Origin: Anarhynchus alexandrinus
Lineage: Eukaryota > Chordata > Aves > Charadriiformes > Charadriidae
DNA: 64,000 nt
Assembly: GCA_008711295.1 (NCBI GenBank)
Contig: VUYV01000158.1
Coordinates: 997,477 to 1,061,476 of the forward strand
Direction: 5' to 3'
The translations under genes and the position numbers were made by a program. Positions 37,663 through 51,405 of this stretch are shown in pieces; positions within the stretch are counted from its first letter, which is position 1, and each line of letters starts with the position of its first letter. Below the pieces are notes generated by a model that saw only the letters and a program-made list of their open reading frames with translations, made no database searches and was not told the DNA's origin.

Positions 37663-40600
37663 TTCTGATTTTTCCAGAAAGAGCAATGGTCATCTGATGT
37701 TGCTCTTCATGAACAGATTCAAACTGTAAGGTAATTTATTTCAGTCCTGTTTTAATGCGAAGGAGGGCACAGAAATAAGTTCCCAGAGTGAAGAGAATGA
37801 ATGTGGCACATTTTCTCAGTAGTTCCCATGTTTCAATGTCAGTTCAAATGATAATTTTCCCCTCTACAGAAATATATTCTGAAGTTATTCTACAGGGAGA
37901 GTTTATGTTATCTTTTGAGCCATCAGTCACTGATTATAATTTCAAAGCAGTACTAATAGCTATTGGTACTCATTTCATAATAAGTTTGACCACAGGGATT
38001 TTGGCTGGGGATGTACTAAGGCAATCACTGAGTATCATTGCAGATGATAATTTTATGTTAAACTTCAGTTTAGCAAGAAGAGACTCGATGCTATATCTGT
38101 GCCTTGGCGATGATAAGGAAACCTTTGATACGTATGATATTTTTCTCTACCTTCAGAAGGAGTAGCAGTGAAATGAACATTTGAAATATGATATTGGTGA
38201 GACCAAAGCAGTCATGTCAGTGGGCTGCATGCAGAGACCCTTAATGATTCCTGCTGGTTATGAATAGCAATTTCGTTATGCAATAGAAGAATGTCTTAAC
38301 AGTTTGCCAGTGATATTGTCCTGTTGAGGTTATTTCTTATTGTTTAATGGAACACTTGTAATCTTAAAATCTGGGGTGTATTTCTCTCATGTTTTTCCTG
38401 TGACCATACATGCCAATGAACTCTGGAACACAGTTATCATTTGTGGTACTACTGAGCTGCACTCTTTCTCCCTTCCCCAGGGTGCTGCACTAGCTGTGCT
38501 ACTCATGGTCTTCAGATTAAGCCTCAACATTCATCCCTGGCTGGTGATATTATATTAGAAAAGCAAGAAACCTCAAAGATGGCAGTGTGCAGGCTACCAG
38601 GCTCCACTTCACTCCTCATGAGAGACCTCCAGGTTAACTCTTGCTCCCACACCCTGCTGTTTGCCCAGCCCACGTCTCTACCGCCATACCCTGTATTAAG
38701 AGAATTTGCCGTTTTATGTAACCATCTGCCAGTAGATGAGTGGAGGGCAGTGGGGATGAGTGAGGGAAGATCTGGTGGGTTATCAGCTGTGCTTGACATT
38801 CCAGTGGTAGCTATCTGAGCCTGTGCTGAGCAGCCTGTACAGCACTGGTTTGTCCCACCAGCAGCTCAGTGATGGTGCAAGGTGCTCTTCCCATGAAGGC
38901 TGCAGTGCTGAAGGGATGATGAAGCCATGAAGGCCTTCATTGTCCTTCTGGCATGTGACCAAGGGCTGGGTGGCCCCGTTGCTGAGGGTGCTGCGAAGCT
39001 GGACCCGGCACTGACAGAGCCCACCAGAGGGTAGAGGCACTATCTAGGATTGGCAAAAATGGGCAGTTTCCCGTCTTTCTGTTTGATCGTGGGGACAAGA
39101 TAAACATTACCACCCAATACACGCTTTGTTCCTGACAATAACTGAAAAGCTCAGTGTTGTCCAATGGATGGCACTTTTGTCCTCCCCATTGACCTTGGTC
39201 TTTGCAGACAGCACCTTACACAACGTGCTGGGGTGGCGCTGATCCACAGGGTCTTCTAGAAGGGACCCCAGGAGTCAAGGAAATGGGCCTGCACCTCTTC
39301 CAGCTGGGTCTGAACATGAAGACCCCCCAGGGCAGGGAATCAGACCTGGGATTCCTGGGCCCATAGGCTGAGATAATGTCAAGAAAAACTTTGCAAATGT
39401 GCCTCTCCTACCCTAAATTAATTATGCTTTCTGTGAACAACATTCAGCCTTAAATTGAATAGAGGTCCACTAAAGAAAAAAAAGTGCCATTGATGATTGG
39501 AGATGATCTTCCAAAGTGTTTAGGCAGCCGGCTTTGACATAACAGCAAGAAAGCTTTTCCAAAGGAAAACCTCTTAACTAAAACCCAGCTAAAGACAAAC
39601 AGTCCCTAGCGTCTGTCCTTGGTCTTCCTTCTTGACCCATTAGAAAATGTAAAGTTTCAAATTTCTGGATGTCTAGGCATGCTGATGTTTGCTACAGTTC
39701 ATATAGCCACTCTTGCAGGATACCAAAGCCCTGTCTTAAGCAAACAGGTCAACTCCCATTGTTCTCACCTTCTGCACTGGCAGGAGCTGGGTCACACCCA
39801 TCTGATAAAGGTGTTATACTTAACAGGACTGTATATTATCAGTATAGTTTTGCGGAAACAGCTGGAAATTCAGAAACTTGTGCTTAGGTGTTTTTGAAAA
39901 CTTTCCTTACAATGAGGGGAACCTTGATGTAATGATAGAATTTAAATGGTAAAAATGGAAACTGTTGCTAGAAAGCAAGCACTTTATTGTAATTTTATAT
40001 TTTCGGCTCGATTGCAGAATCTCTGTGAATTTCAGTTTTCACAATCTGAGTTGTCTAATAGTTTTCAGATCTTCATCATCCACCTTCAAGTGTATTTTCT
40101 TTTTCATCACAGAGCAAAAAGATTTCTTGCCTGTTTTTTTTCAGCATTTTCTTAAATCCCCATGTGCACATGCCAAACACTGAGGCATAATTCTATCATC
40201 TCTAAGGTATTTTAATCTGCTTATAATTTAATTAAAAATATTTGCTGTGGATTTGTTCAGTGATAATGGAACATAGGTCTTTGCATTCATTTCACGATTT
40301 AATTGAAATCAAGTTCTGTCAAAACAAGAAATGATGTTGCCTAATAGATTCTGGGCACAGATTAGCTGACCTGAGTGGGCCTGTTTCTTCAACAGTTCTG
40401 TTTTCTCAAGAAACTGCAAATCCCACTGCTAGTTCTCGGGATTTTCCCTCAAAAATGTTCCTGCCGTGTATATGAGCACAGACAGGCAGATTGTATGCCA
40501 CTTCACAGCTTCATTTCTTGGAGTAAAGCTGTTTGATTTGCATCCAGATAGCAACTATCACCATGCACTTTTACTAATCAGCTCACAATCCACAGAAATA

Positions 40601-43600
40601 TGCTTCTAGGTCTTAGTCTTTCCCCATTTTGCTCAATCTCTTTTATATCTTGTGTAATGTAGTCGCAGTCTGTCCATTACCGGTCTCTTAAATTAAAAAT
40701 ATTCTTTGGCTCTTCCTCAGTCAGTGTACAGCATTTCTTAAAAAAAACTGGGTAAAGTTAGCATCTTCTCTTGTTAAAAATACAACATGAGCGGACTGGG
40801 TTACATTTAGGGTCACTGAAGTTATCTACATGTTCTGTGGAATAAGGGAAACCCTTCTGTTAGATGACGACCCCCATTTGCAGGTCTCAAGGTACATCCC
40901 TCCCTCCACTGGCAGGAGAAGCAATTTAAGCAGCTCTGACTCCCTCCCCTTGTTTCTCCTGCAGCACAGATCAAAGCCCAGACAAGACTGGATTGTGCTC
41001 CCTTTGGGATGACTGACTGTCCATTCCGCCTGGAAAAACTCCTGCCAACGTCCTTGTTGACAACAAAAAGAAAATGTTTTCACGAGTCAGTAACATGTAA
41101 ATGTCCTTCAAAAGCTGATGCTTTTTCTGGCAGTGAGTAACACTTTGCTGGATATTTCCACTTGCTTCTAGGGGACTACTTGCAGGGTGAGATTTAACTC
41201 AGTGTGGTTAGCAGCCAGGCAAAATAAGGACAAGAACTATATACTGGACAAGCAGATACATCCAATATTTTAAAAGTCACCTTCATTTCACTTCAAAAAG
41301 TTTCTTTGACTGTCAACTGAGGATGAATTACTTCATCCTCATTTCCCCCCAGGCAAGCTTCTCTTTATCTGCTTTGAAGCCCCTAAGGGTCCCATCTAGT
41401 GTGGTGGAAAAAGTCACATCATCAGAACCAAGGTAGTAATTGAAAATCCTTGACAAAGATCTTAATCTGGAAGACCTTTCTCTTGTGGAGTTCCCCAGCA
41501 ATGTTGAATAAAATTGCTTTTCAACATGTCATACCAGCTAGTCTTGTGGCTCAGTTAGCTAGATCATGTGGGAAGTCTTCATGTACCATGGAAAGTACCC
41601 AGTTTATCAGAAAGTCTTTTAGATGAACTGATCTCTGGTGAAATAGCCATTGAACTACAAAAGCCTATTACATGCTCTGCTGTATATGGAGATAAACCGT
41701 TAATTCTCTGCCACAAAGAGTAGGAAGGAGTGTGAAGCCATGCAATGTGTGGCCAACATTACTTTGTTAAGCTTTTGCAGGGGAAAAGTGCAAAACAGCC
41801 TCCAGAAACAACAGTGAATTGATCTAGGAACTCTATGGCTGTTAAATCAGATAATTGCTTATGGCAGCATGAAAAACCCGATCACCTAACCAGTTTTATC
41901 ACCTGCGGTGTGGGTGTAAGAATCAATAGGAACATTTTCCCAATATTGCCTAGTGTATTGGTACAAATCAGTCTGAGCAGGTCTTTGGCTTTGTAAATGC
42001 AGGCAGCTGTCAGTCTTCAGTGGGGGAGTTGTGCTTCATAACAATATATGAATGTGGGAAGTAAATCTGTCACCTGTCAGTCTGTCTGAAATGTGCATGA
42101 GGTTCCTCACTTAGCCAAAGACTGTTAATTGCACACAGTGACAATGTGTGGCATTTTAAAAAAAAAGTTAAGCAGGTATTTATGGGAAAGCTAAGCAGAG
42201 AGTGTATTCTACCCCTTGAAGAACGAGAGATGTTGGTGGAACTGGTCTATAACATAAAGCACGCTGATTGTTTTCTTGACAAGCAAAATTACTCAGATCT
42301 TGGTGGAAAGCATTTCAACATTGCAGGGCAGCAAGAATTTTCTTTGGCAGCTCAGTGTGATACGCATCACAAATGAATATTAGCAATAATTATCAGTTTT
42401 ATGTTCTGTTAAGCAAAAATCCACTTTTTGTTCTCATTTCCTTTCCACATTCACACATACTCATTTTACAAAAGGATAGATTTTCATGGAAAATATTGGA
42501 TGCCAGGATGAAAGTCTAAAGAATTATCTGACATTGCTGTGAAAAAAAGTAAAATCAGTTAAAATATGCAATATCTAGTCACAAGATGAACGGGTGGTCA
42601 CAATGCTTTCACTGTTGAATTTTCTGCAAAGCACTGGGATTCAGAGCTGGTTGGATTTTTATCTGGATTCCATGCAGAAAGAGTGCATGGTGCATGTCAT
42701 GACCCTGGCAGACTGTGTCCTATTGTGTTCCTTTTCCATCTCGCATTTAATCAGCTAAAAACCCCCTGGGAGGACCACATTTTGTGCTCTGGAGGATTCT
42801 GCCCTGCATGGTGCACTGGTTTGTAACCGACACCTACCAAGGCAGCCTGGATACTCTTTTTTTTTCAATTTATCCAGCATTTCCTCTCTCTTGCCTTGCC
42901 TGTTCTTCCAGAACAGGCCATTTGCATTAATTTGTATCCATTTATACTGATTTATGAGTCATGTGTATTATCCTGCCATATCCTGTTACACCAATTAAAT
43001 CTTTGTTCTGGCTAAAACCTTACAACCCCCCCCCTCCCCCATCTTATTCCCCATGTTTTCTGTGGACTCACACACTTCGTTCTTCTCCATCCTTCAGCCC
43101 TCTTCTGAGCAACCCTGTCTCCCAGTCTCAGGTTCCTTGTCTAGTTTAAGCTGTTCTTACATGTCCATTGGCCATGTTCTTACAGGCCCATTGGCCTCTT
43201 GTCTTTTTCCCATGACTCTTGTTTAAAGCCCTCCTCACTAGCTTAGTGAGACAGCGTCCATCCTTAACCAACCTCTCATGAACATCTTCCCATATTTGAA
43301 GAAGTAAAGCTTCCTGAGAGGGGAGACTCAAGTCCACCTCTTCTGGTGAGACCGGTGAGTGCCACCTTGCAGCAGAGCGAGCAGTGCCTGGCGTGCTCAG
43401 CCAGCTGGGTGAAGCTCGGCCACTTGAGCACATCTTCCCTCCCATTTAGCAACTTGGGAGGCAGACACATGAGATGTGACTCAGATCCAGCCCCTAGAAG
43501 GATGATTCACTTGCCTCAGGACGGAAGAACTCACCATCACCACCAGCATCACCTGTTTCAGGAGTTGAGGATGCAGGATGTGTAACTTCTCCTATTTCAC

Positions 43601-44567
43601 CACAAAGGGTTGCCCCAGGACAGAATTCTTTACCAGTTAAGTGGTTCTTTCCAAAGGAGAAATGTTAATGCTTTTCTATCCAAGGTCAGAGGCTAAATAT
43701 TGCTTGAGGAATAACCAATTCCTCTTTTGTTGGTACTGCTCCATGCCCTGGTAGATGGCAAGATTGTTTGGATCCCTTTTAAACAAAAAAAGGTTGAGTA
43801 GTCCTGTTTCTGGGTAAGTACTTCCAATATGGTGTATTAACCATGGACAATTTGCTAGAGCCTGTAGAATTTTGCCATTGTTGTAAAGAAAAATAGATGC
43901 AAATAAGAACATTGATACCAAAGTTACAAGCCAAATCATGTACCTTCTTGCAAAGAGTACGTTGATTAGTTGCAGAGGAAAAAAATAAGAAATGGCCTAA
44001 AAGATAATTTTATAAATTTTCCATCAGTTTAAGCTTGGGTATGGTTTAAATTCGTTTACAGCTAGCATACCTATAGTGATCTGAACAGATATTTTTCATC
44101 CAGTTGCTAAAATTTATTGATTGGCTTATTTGATTCTCTGTTTCTGGCTAAATCAACTGTATCCAACTGTAAAAAATGCTATTGCCATTTTGTCATTCAG
44201 CCAGTTTGGAGAGGTGAAAATGTTGGGGGAAATCTTGATCTCATTTTCCTCTTAGAGATTGAAACTGGAGCACTTAAATCAGTGCTTCCGAGTAGCTATT
44301 TGCTGTCATGAACATCAGACTTTTTTCCACTAACTGCTGCATGAATTACGCTTCAATGTAGTCAGTATGTCTCTTCATTAAAGATTATCTCTGTATCATT
44401 TCCATATAGTTCAAAGAACTCAAATATCATCACAGGCTTCGTAGTAAAGATTTATTCCAGGTAGGGATTCAGCCTTCGGTGATACTTTTTGATTTCAGAT
44501 CATTTGCAGCTTGCCCTAGAGCTCAGGGGGGCAAAACATGGCTGTGCAGTCCCAGGAATGGCTGAGG
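37663..44567. other. Non-coding stretch
   Basis: No gene is supported. Just beyond the CR1 there is an open frame from ATG 37797 to a stop at 38163-38165 (122 codons) with no recognisable domain; a run of this length is expected by chance. A C9-T-C5 tract lies at 43026-43040. A 9-bp inverted repeat GCCTGTTCT/AGAACAGGC with a 3-base gap sits at 42898-42918. A 22-base unit is doubled at 43152-43196. Nothing else stands out. Confidence 0.55.
43152..43196. repeat. Short tandem duplication, 23-bp period
   Basis: TGTTCTTACATGTCCATTGG at 43152 is repeated as TGTTCTTACAGGCCCATTGG at 43175. Each unit runs on with CC, and one A separates them. The units match at 20 of 22 positions. The two changes suggest some age. 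It does not look like part of a larger satellite. Confidence 0.9.
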
Positions 44568-44961
44568 ATCACGGAATCACGGAATTTTCAGAGTTGGAAG
44601 GGACCTCTAGAGATCATCTAGTCCAACTCCCCTGCCAAAGCAGGATTGCCTAGAGCACATTACTCAGGACTGCATCCAGGCGGGTCTTGAAAATCTCCGG
44701 AGAAGGGGACTCCAAAACCTCCCTGGGCAGCCTGTTCCAGTGCTCTGTCACCCTAACCATAAAGAAGTTTTTTCGTGTATTTGAACGGAACTTCCTATGT
44801 TCCAACTTGTGCCCATTGCCCCTCGTCCTGTCACTGGGAACCACTGAAAAGAGTCTGGCGCCATCCTCCTTCAACCCACCCTTAAGATACTTGTACGCCG
44901 TAATAAGGTCTCCCCTAAGCCTTCTCTTTTCCAGGCTAACGAGTCCCAGCTCTCTCAGCCA
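44568..44961 (-). mobile_element. CR1 LINE 3' end with open ORF2 C-terminus
   Basis: Reverse-strand CR1 of about 394 bases. On the forward strand it starts with the terminal repeats ATCACGGAATCACGGAAT, followed by AGTTGGAAGGGACCTCTAGA. Read on the minus strand, the ORF2 C-terminus is intact for about 100 codons: [69 protein letters not shown] and a terminal LSNVL with the stop at 44650. CR1 identity ends after CTCTCTCAGCC at 44961, the 5' truncation point. The tail differs from those at 28881 and 59717, so it is a different subfamily. The undamaged frame argues for a young insertion. It lacks endonuclease and polymerase and is not autonomous. Confidence 0.97.
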
Positions 44962-45014
44962 AGGATGCCCAGGGATGGAGAGCAGTCGTCTTCCTGCTCC
45001 TCCCCTGACTGCAC

Positions 45015-45038
45015 GAGGGAGGGAGGGAGGGAGGGAGA
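45015..45038 (+). repeat. (GGGA)n tract, G-quadruplex motif
   Basis: Five GGG runs separated by single A's (45017-45035) form a compact G3N1 pattern, the standard sequence rule for an intramolecular G-quadruplex on the forward strand. It lies about 55 bases beyond the 5' truncation point of the reverse-strand CR1 at 44568-44961. Folding and any function are inferred. Confidence 0.9.
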
Positions 45039-48000
45039 TGTTGTTTTTGCTACCTCTGCCAGCATCCTGGAGTGTCAAAGTGGCTTCTACAGCTCACAAT
45101 ATCATTTTCATGTTCCCGATAGTGATGAAAATACTCAAATTTTTTAATTGTCTGCTGGTTTTCTCTATTGCCATTTTAGAACATAGATAATTCTATGATG
45201 AAAGAGGGGTCCTCAGCAGGACTTGGACGTGTGGTTAAAATGTGACACAATAAGAGAATGGCACTGGTACTCCAGTGCTGGAATAGCAGTCGCTAGCTTT
45301 ATAGTTATCCATAAAAGAGATGTTTTCAGTGCATTTTGGTTTCTTTCCTTTCAACTGCTTATTCAGTTTGTTAAGTATTAATACCATTTCTACAGTATGA
45401 AACTTATCTCTTCCCGTGCTCTACATGTTCAAGTGAAGATGACTCTTAATGCATGTATATAAAGCCAGGTGTCTCTTCATCTTGGAGTAAATATGCAGCT
45501 GAACATAAATCAAAACACATACAAAATATCTAATTACAGCAGATGTTTAGTCAGTCTAGGAAGGTGATCCTGAGATGTCTTCCAACATTGGAATAATGAC
45601 TGATTCCTCAAGATCGGCTGTTTGCATGTGTGATCTTCATTCAAGTTGACGGAGAAGAACCAGCATTTATGGGCACAGAGATGCACTGGTACCCCTTTGG
45701 AAAGATTTACAGGGTACCAAGCCTGAAGGGAATAAAAAAAATCCCAGAATGAATGATGTTTTGATCACCTTCAAATTGTGTCCCGATGAACCTAGATGGC
45801 TTATTTCTATCATAGTGTAGTATCAATTACTTTCCAACAGTAAGTGAAAGGCAGGATACATAAATTGCTGATGGAGGTAGGAAGGTCATTAGCAAGTCCA
45901 TTAATCCATTCCTTTCTTTCTAACATCTAACACAAGTGGCAGTTAGAGATGATGGTGAAGGTTTCCCCTAGTATATGTGGTGTGGCCTCTTATCTGAGCA
46001 GCACTTGCTTCGCCTTCATCAAAAGCTCCTATAAATTTTTACTATTACCTGTGGCATTACGTCCTTTTATTAAACACAGCTTCCATCAGACACAGCTGCT
46101 CTCATGCCCCTGAGACTTACTGCATCAGAATTGTATTCACGACTCTTGTTTATGGTTTGGTCAGGAACTGTCATGGATTGTGATGCAGAGCAAACAGCAT
46201 CACAAGAAAACCTCTGTCAGAAAGTGTGTGTTTAATGGTTTAGAAATCAACTTGACTGCTGCAGGTATTCTGAAATATCTCCATTTTCAGAATGCATGAG
46301 GGTTGTTGCCTTTGTCTTTCCCTTCTGTTTATATGAACCTCTATTAAAAGAGAAACTATTGGTTCAAGCACACTGTTACATCTTATTCCTGTGGTTTTCC
46401 TTTGGCAGTCTCTGCTGTGAAGCAAGGAACACTGTCACTTTGCCTACATTTAGGATCAACCTTGATCCAGCTTAGGGAAACTGGTGGTAGCTGTAGCTGC
46501 ACCTATGCAACACCCTGGCACGGCGAAGGGAAGTGTCATGTTGTACCTCTGGGGATTACATTGACTCCTGCCTTCTGAATTTTTGATTGTGATTTGCGAA
46601 GTTTGCTTTAGCAACTATGCTGACTGATTGCAAGCTGGTGTGGATCCCTCCTGCACACTTAGCAGCACAGGTGTCTAATATTTACAGAAATTTGGTCTGT
46701 TCAGGCATTGCCTAAGGAGTCTTGTCTTAATTCTTCATGTAGATGGTCTCCCAAGCATTGCCAATATCTGCAGATAAAAGTTGTTGTTTACATGAATAAC
46801 ACAAAAGCTTTATGGCACTTCTATTATCACCTGCCATAGCGGATACAGTCTTATGTATAGAAGGTGAAGCCAATCACTTTCAGCTCATTTCTCTGGAAAG
46901 ATGCTGGGGACGTCACTTTATTACCCTGCTCCTCAAGTTCATGGCCAGTGATGGCAGTGATGGTATTTCTGTCCTTTATAAGCTGTTTTGAGGCCAAATA
47001 GTGAAAACTCCTTAAGAACTGGGCGTCATTATATAGCAAGTGCTTTGTAGCTGCGAAAGTTTAAGGTTTTATGCATTATTTGCCGAAAAAAAATGGACAC
47101 GTGGGCTTGTTTCCATATATTATTTGTATAATATTAATATACAGTATGATTTTGAGACGTGACCTGCAAAATCAGGGACAGAGAACACTGTGCTTGCAAA
47201 TGACATTTAATGACTGCCACAAAAATAATAGCCGGCTGCAATTCACTGCTTGTGTTCAGATAGCTGAAACAGCCTGAGTGCTGCTGACTGGGGTTCAGGA
47301 ACTGCTGCCGAACTAGAAGGGGAACTTAGAAATGTTTGGTTATAGTAAGGCAGAAAGGGCTATTGGTTCTCCAGTTTCGCTAAGTATCAAGTGATGTCAG
47401 TATGCAAGCATATGGGAACAGCTCCTCCCACACCACACATCTGGTAGATCCTACAAAGCTCTCACAGTAGGGTAGGAAGCATTACTGACAACATCACAAG
47501 AAATTTCAGCTTGCTAAGTCCCATTGATGGCATTGGCCTCCTGGCTTTTCAGCTTAACACCTTGATGTCCTGAGGCTCTTCTCCTCAGGTCAATAAATTG
47601 TACATCACATGAAAGGCGAAAGTCGACTTCTGTTTCTTTATGGGCTTTATTTTCAGAAGTCAGCAGAACACCGGATGATGGGATAGGTGTTCCGTATAGG
47701 CTATGTCTGGATTAACAAACTAATCAGAGCCTGGGGCTCTGGCTTGTACTGTTAAATTTTTAGCACTGGAGGTTTTTGCCCATGTACCCTAATGTTCTCT
47801 GAAGTGATGGCCAGGCCAATTTGCATGAGCAGCTAATTCAAATAATCTGGAGGTGGTGGATGAACGTGTAGCTGTAACGACTTGAGCTATGCTGTAATAG
47901 TTGGTTTCTGGGCCATAAAACTGTCCCCCGACTATCCTAGAGAGCTCTGTAGCCATAACCATTATGACTTTACTGAAAAAGTCTTTGCATCTCAAAAACA

Positions 48001-50285
48001 CTCCTTAGAGGAACCAACCAACACTATTTTAGAGAAGAATTTTTAAGCCTATTGCATAATACCTATGATATTAAATACTATTTGTATTCCTATGACATTG
48101 CCTATAGACATCGGATTGAGACCGATGCTGGCAACCTACACTCCCATTGCTGAGTGCTATAACAGCTCACAGACTGAGCTGAGGAATTTCTGATCTCATC
48201 TGAGATCACAACAAAAGGATGCAGTTTACAACAAATAATAATAGTAAAAAAAAGATCATGTAACAATTGCACAGCTTGAAAAAATCATGTTGTTCCAAGT
48301 ATATTTTTTAAAAGAAAGCCATTTAAAAAAGAATGAATGATGTCATCTTCCATTCTTTTCTTTTTGTCTTTCATATTTCAGTAAGTAAAGATCTATAAAA
48401 TGCCAGCAGAGTCCTAGTCCTCTTTATTAACTTAAAGCACATTAATATTTTATTTGTCCCTATTTAGGACATTTTTTTTAACCTAAGTTATACTTTTATC
48501 AAGATTTTTTATAGTTTTTTCGTTCTTTGATATAAAATTAGCTTAATTTTCAAGAAAAGTTGCTGTGAGTGGGCTTAGATACAAACAGATCAAAGCAGTG
48601 TTGCTAAAAGGCTCTATTTCATATAACTTCTTTCATTGAATACATTACTCTTCCCCCTTGTTATAACATATAAATATTGCTATGAGTTCCGGATCTGTTT
48701 GATCTTTAATCAGCTTTGCAGGTAATTTGCCAGATTTATTAGGCATTATATGTAACCTTAATTTGGCAAAGGAAGAATAAATGAGAATGAAATTCAAAAC
48801 TCCATAATTAACTAATAAAGGCTGAGTTTGGGGCTTCCAGTTCTACATTCAAAGAAGGAATAGAACCTCCATGAAGAAATAAAAAAAGTAATCTTTTGTT
48901 CTGTTGTGCCCTGTCCTCTTTTCATGCCTTGATAGAACATTGTATCCCTTCTGAATGTTCCCATGGCTAGGATTCTTCCCTTTGCAGATGCTCGTGTTGT
49001 GACTGTAAATGCAAACTGAACATTTCATTTGTGACTAATACTGAGTTTCAATATGTCTGAGAACTTGGTTATAAAAAGACATTATTAAAATCATCACAGA
49101 GTGTGTAGCAGATACAGTAGAAATTACCTTAATCCCTCTAAAGCAGTGCAGATTCCATTAAATAAATGGTTTCTTGCTTATGAGAGGGTTGGTACTCAGC
49201 CTGTATCCCTGTGACACATTTGCAAAGGGTAAACTTTGCATATACCTCTCCTACTGATCTTTGTTTTTCTTCTGTTCCTTTAAAATGTTGAAAGTCCCGT
49301 GTCGGGTTTGGTATTCTAGCAGGAAGAGAAGGAAATGGGCATCCTCCTTCCCTATTACAGACATGTGACTGAAGGAGAGTTAACAAACTCTGGAACACTG
49401 TTACATTTCAGGCAGTGGATTTTATCTGTAGTGTTCAATGGAAAATGACTGACTTTTTCTGGTAGTGGGTTGAAAAGCTGGTAACCGCTCACAGCACTGA
49501 AAAAACTGATTGAGGTTTGGTGAGATATTTCTTCATATATCCCACCTGCATGCCTTTTTTTTTAGAGGAAGGGGCCTCGGGTTCCTGGTTCAGTCAGCAA
49601 AAGTAAGCACAATTTTCCTTGCACTGCTCACTTTTACAAAGGGGTTTCTTTGTCCATTCAGAAAGGCATGGCGATGGTGGCCTAGAAAAGACCATAAAAC
49701 ATTTATGCTTCCTTCAAGCATCAGCTGTTCTGGATCTTTCAAGTACTGAGTAATTCAACTGTTTTATTGTCTTAGTTCATTTTGCCCCCATGCTATGCAT
49801 TTTCTAGCACTCACTTGAAGCTGAGCAACCTGACAGAGGTCTGCCGCTTTTGACAGCTGAGTCCTAACAGATCAGCACTGTGTAGCGTGAGCCATGGCAC
49901 ACCACAGAGCTGCCAGATGGCTCCTGCAAGTCACCAAGCCACCCGTAAAAACTCAAACATCTACAAAGGAAGAGAAAAGACAGGAAAGAAAAGCATAGAG
50001 AAATATAATAATGAGAGATGGAAAATTATCCTTTTGCTTAGCTGAGGTGAAAACTTAATACAAAACTAAATTAATGGACATACAGCAGAGGGATCAGTGG
50101 GTGTCAGGGAAGGCCTCTCTGAAGACCATGTCAAGCCACTGAGCAGTGGCATGTGTGATGGTGCTGGCCAATGTTTTAAGATAGATGATAAACTAGGTGA
50201 TGCTGGGGAGACAGATTTTGACCTCAGTAAGCCCTTTGTCTAGTGCTGAAACAAGATACCTCATGCTGACACTGATAAAAAGCTC

Positions 50286-50322
50286 CATTAAGACACTGGA
50301 AGAAACATTAAGACACTGGAAG
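50286..50322. repeat. Short tandem duplication, 20-bp period
   Basis: CATTAAGACACTGGAAG occurs at 50286-50302 and again, unchanged, at 50306-50322, separated by AAA. This is a small perfect duplication, probably from replication slippage. Confidence 0.92.
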
Positions 50323-51405
50323 CAATCGAGATGGGCACCTCTGATGCTCGTACAGGGGCGTTCCTGCCTGTGGCATTACAACAGCAGTGGTTCAGCTCAG
50401 AACTACTGGGGCAAAGAGCAACAGCAGGTGTGGGATTTGAGCAACTCACTGCTGCACTGGTTGCTCTAAGAGCATAATTTAGGAAGTTTGCTGTGTGCAG
50501 ACACTAATCGCACAGTGTTTCACCTTCACTTACCAATACTAAGTATTACAGGAGGAAAACACGACTGTATGCTCTTTTAAACTATCATGAAACAAAGTGG
50601 ATTGAGTACCATTTCTCTTTCTCAGCTTGTCTTTGTCATAAGAAATGATAGCTGCAGGACCTTTTGTTTGTGGTCATTTCAAGATAAGATTGTTTCCATA
50701 AAGGATAAACACCCTGTTTTCATCTCTATTCAAAGCAAAAGTGTTTCTCACAAGAATGGCTTAGTGCAATTTATTGCTGTGCTTCGTTCATTCAGGCTTC
50801 AGTCCTCAGACACAGATTATATCAAAAGTTCAGAGCAGATTAATCTGTTCTGAAACAAAAATACGTGAAAAAGAGATGCAACATTAATCCATTTTTGTGA
50901 CAAGGTCATGTTTCTAATCTCATGGATATTTGGTATGGCATGTGCATAAGTTAAGGCTTTTGCATTTCAGATCTGCTAAATGTGTGGTCCTAGTACGGCT
51001 TCCTCAGGGAAAGAAAATATGCATCTTTTAAACAGTTTCTCATATAAGTCACTGTGGGTGGATGGAAGGGGAGAAGAAATAATATGGCATATTAGGTTGT
51101 ATGTATGAGATCAACCTCTTATAGGGAGGGAGGAAGACGATTCTGCACTGGTTTTCTTCACTGATTCAATAAATGGTTAGTTGAAGCCTAGACAGAACAG
51201 GCGAAATGGCTGAGGACTCTGAAAGCCGGACATCAAAGAAAATGATTATGGTCTCTAAAAGATGAGAGATGAAGACAGGGCACAAAAGTAAGACAACTTT
51301 AGAAATAGATGCAGTTGCAAAGATGAAAATCCTAAAGGGAACATTACTTGCTGAATTTTCAGTAAGTCAGTCTAGAAGTGTTTGTGGGGCTGTGGGCACA
51401 TCTTA

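Larger units (their letters stand above)
44962..51405. other. Non-coding stretch
   Basis: No gene is supported. A (GGGA)n tract follows the CR1 5' junction (listed separately). The sequence then becomes AT-rich, notably 48230-48560. A 17-base unit is doubled at 50286-50322. No known repeat family is recognised. Open frames are all below 100 codons and carry no known motif. Confidence 0.55.

Noticed and set aside
37797..38165. 122-codon frame from an ATG just downstream of a CR1
   Set aside because: No domain, signal or codon pattern is evident, and open runs of this size are expected a few times by chance in 64 kb read in six frames. It is not part of CR1, which ends near 37662.
42898..42918. 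Inverted repeat TGTTCT-TCC-AGAACA considered as a glucocorticoid response element
   Set aside because: The half-sites are everted. The receptor consensus is AGAACA-nnn-TGTTCT, so this arrangement is not the canonical site.
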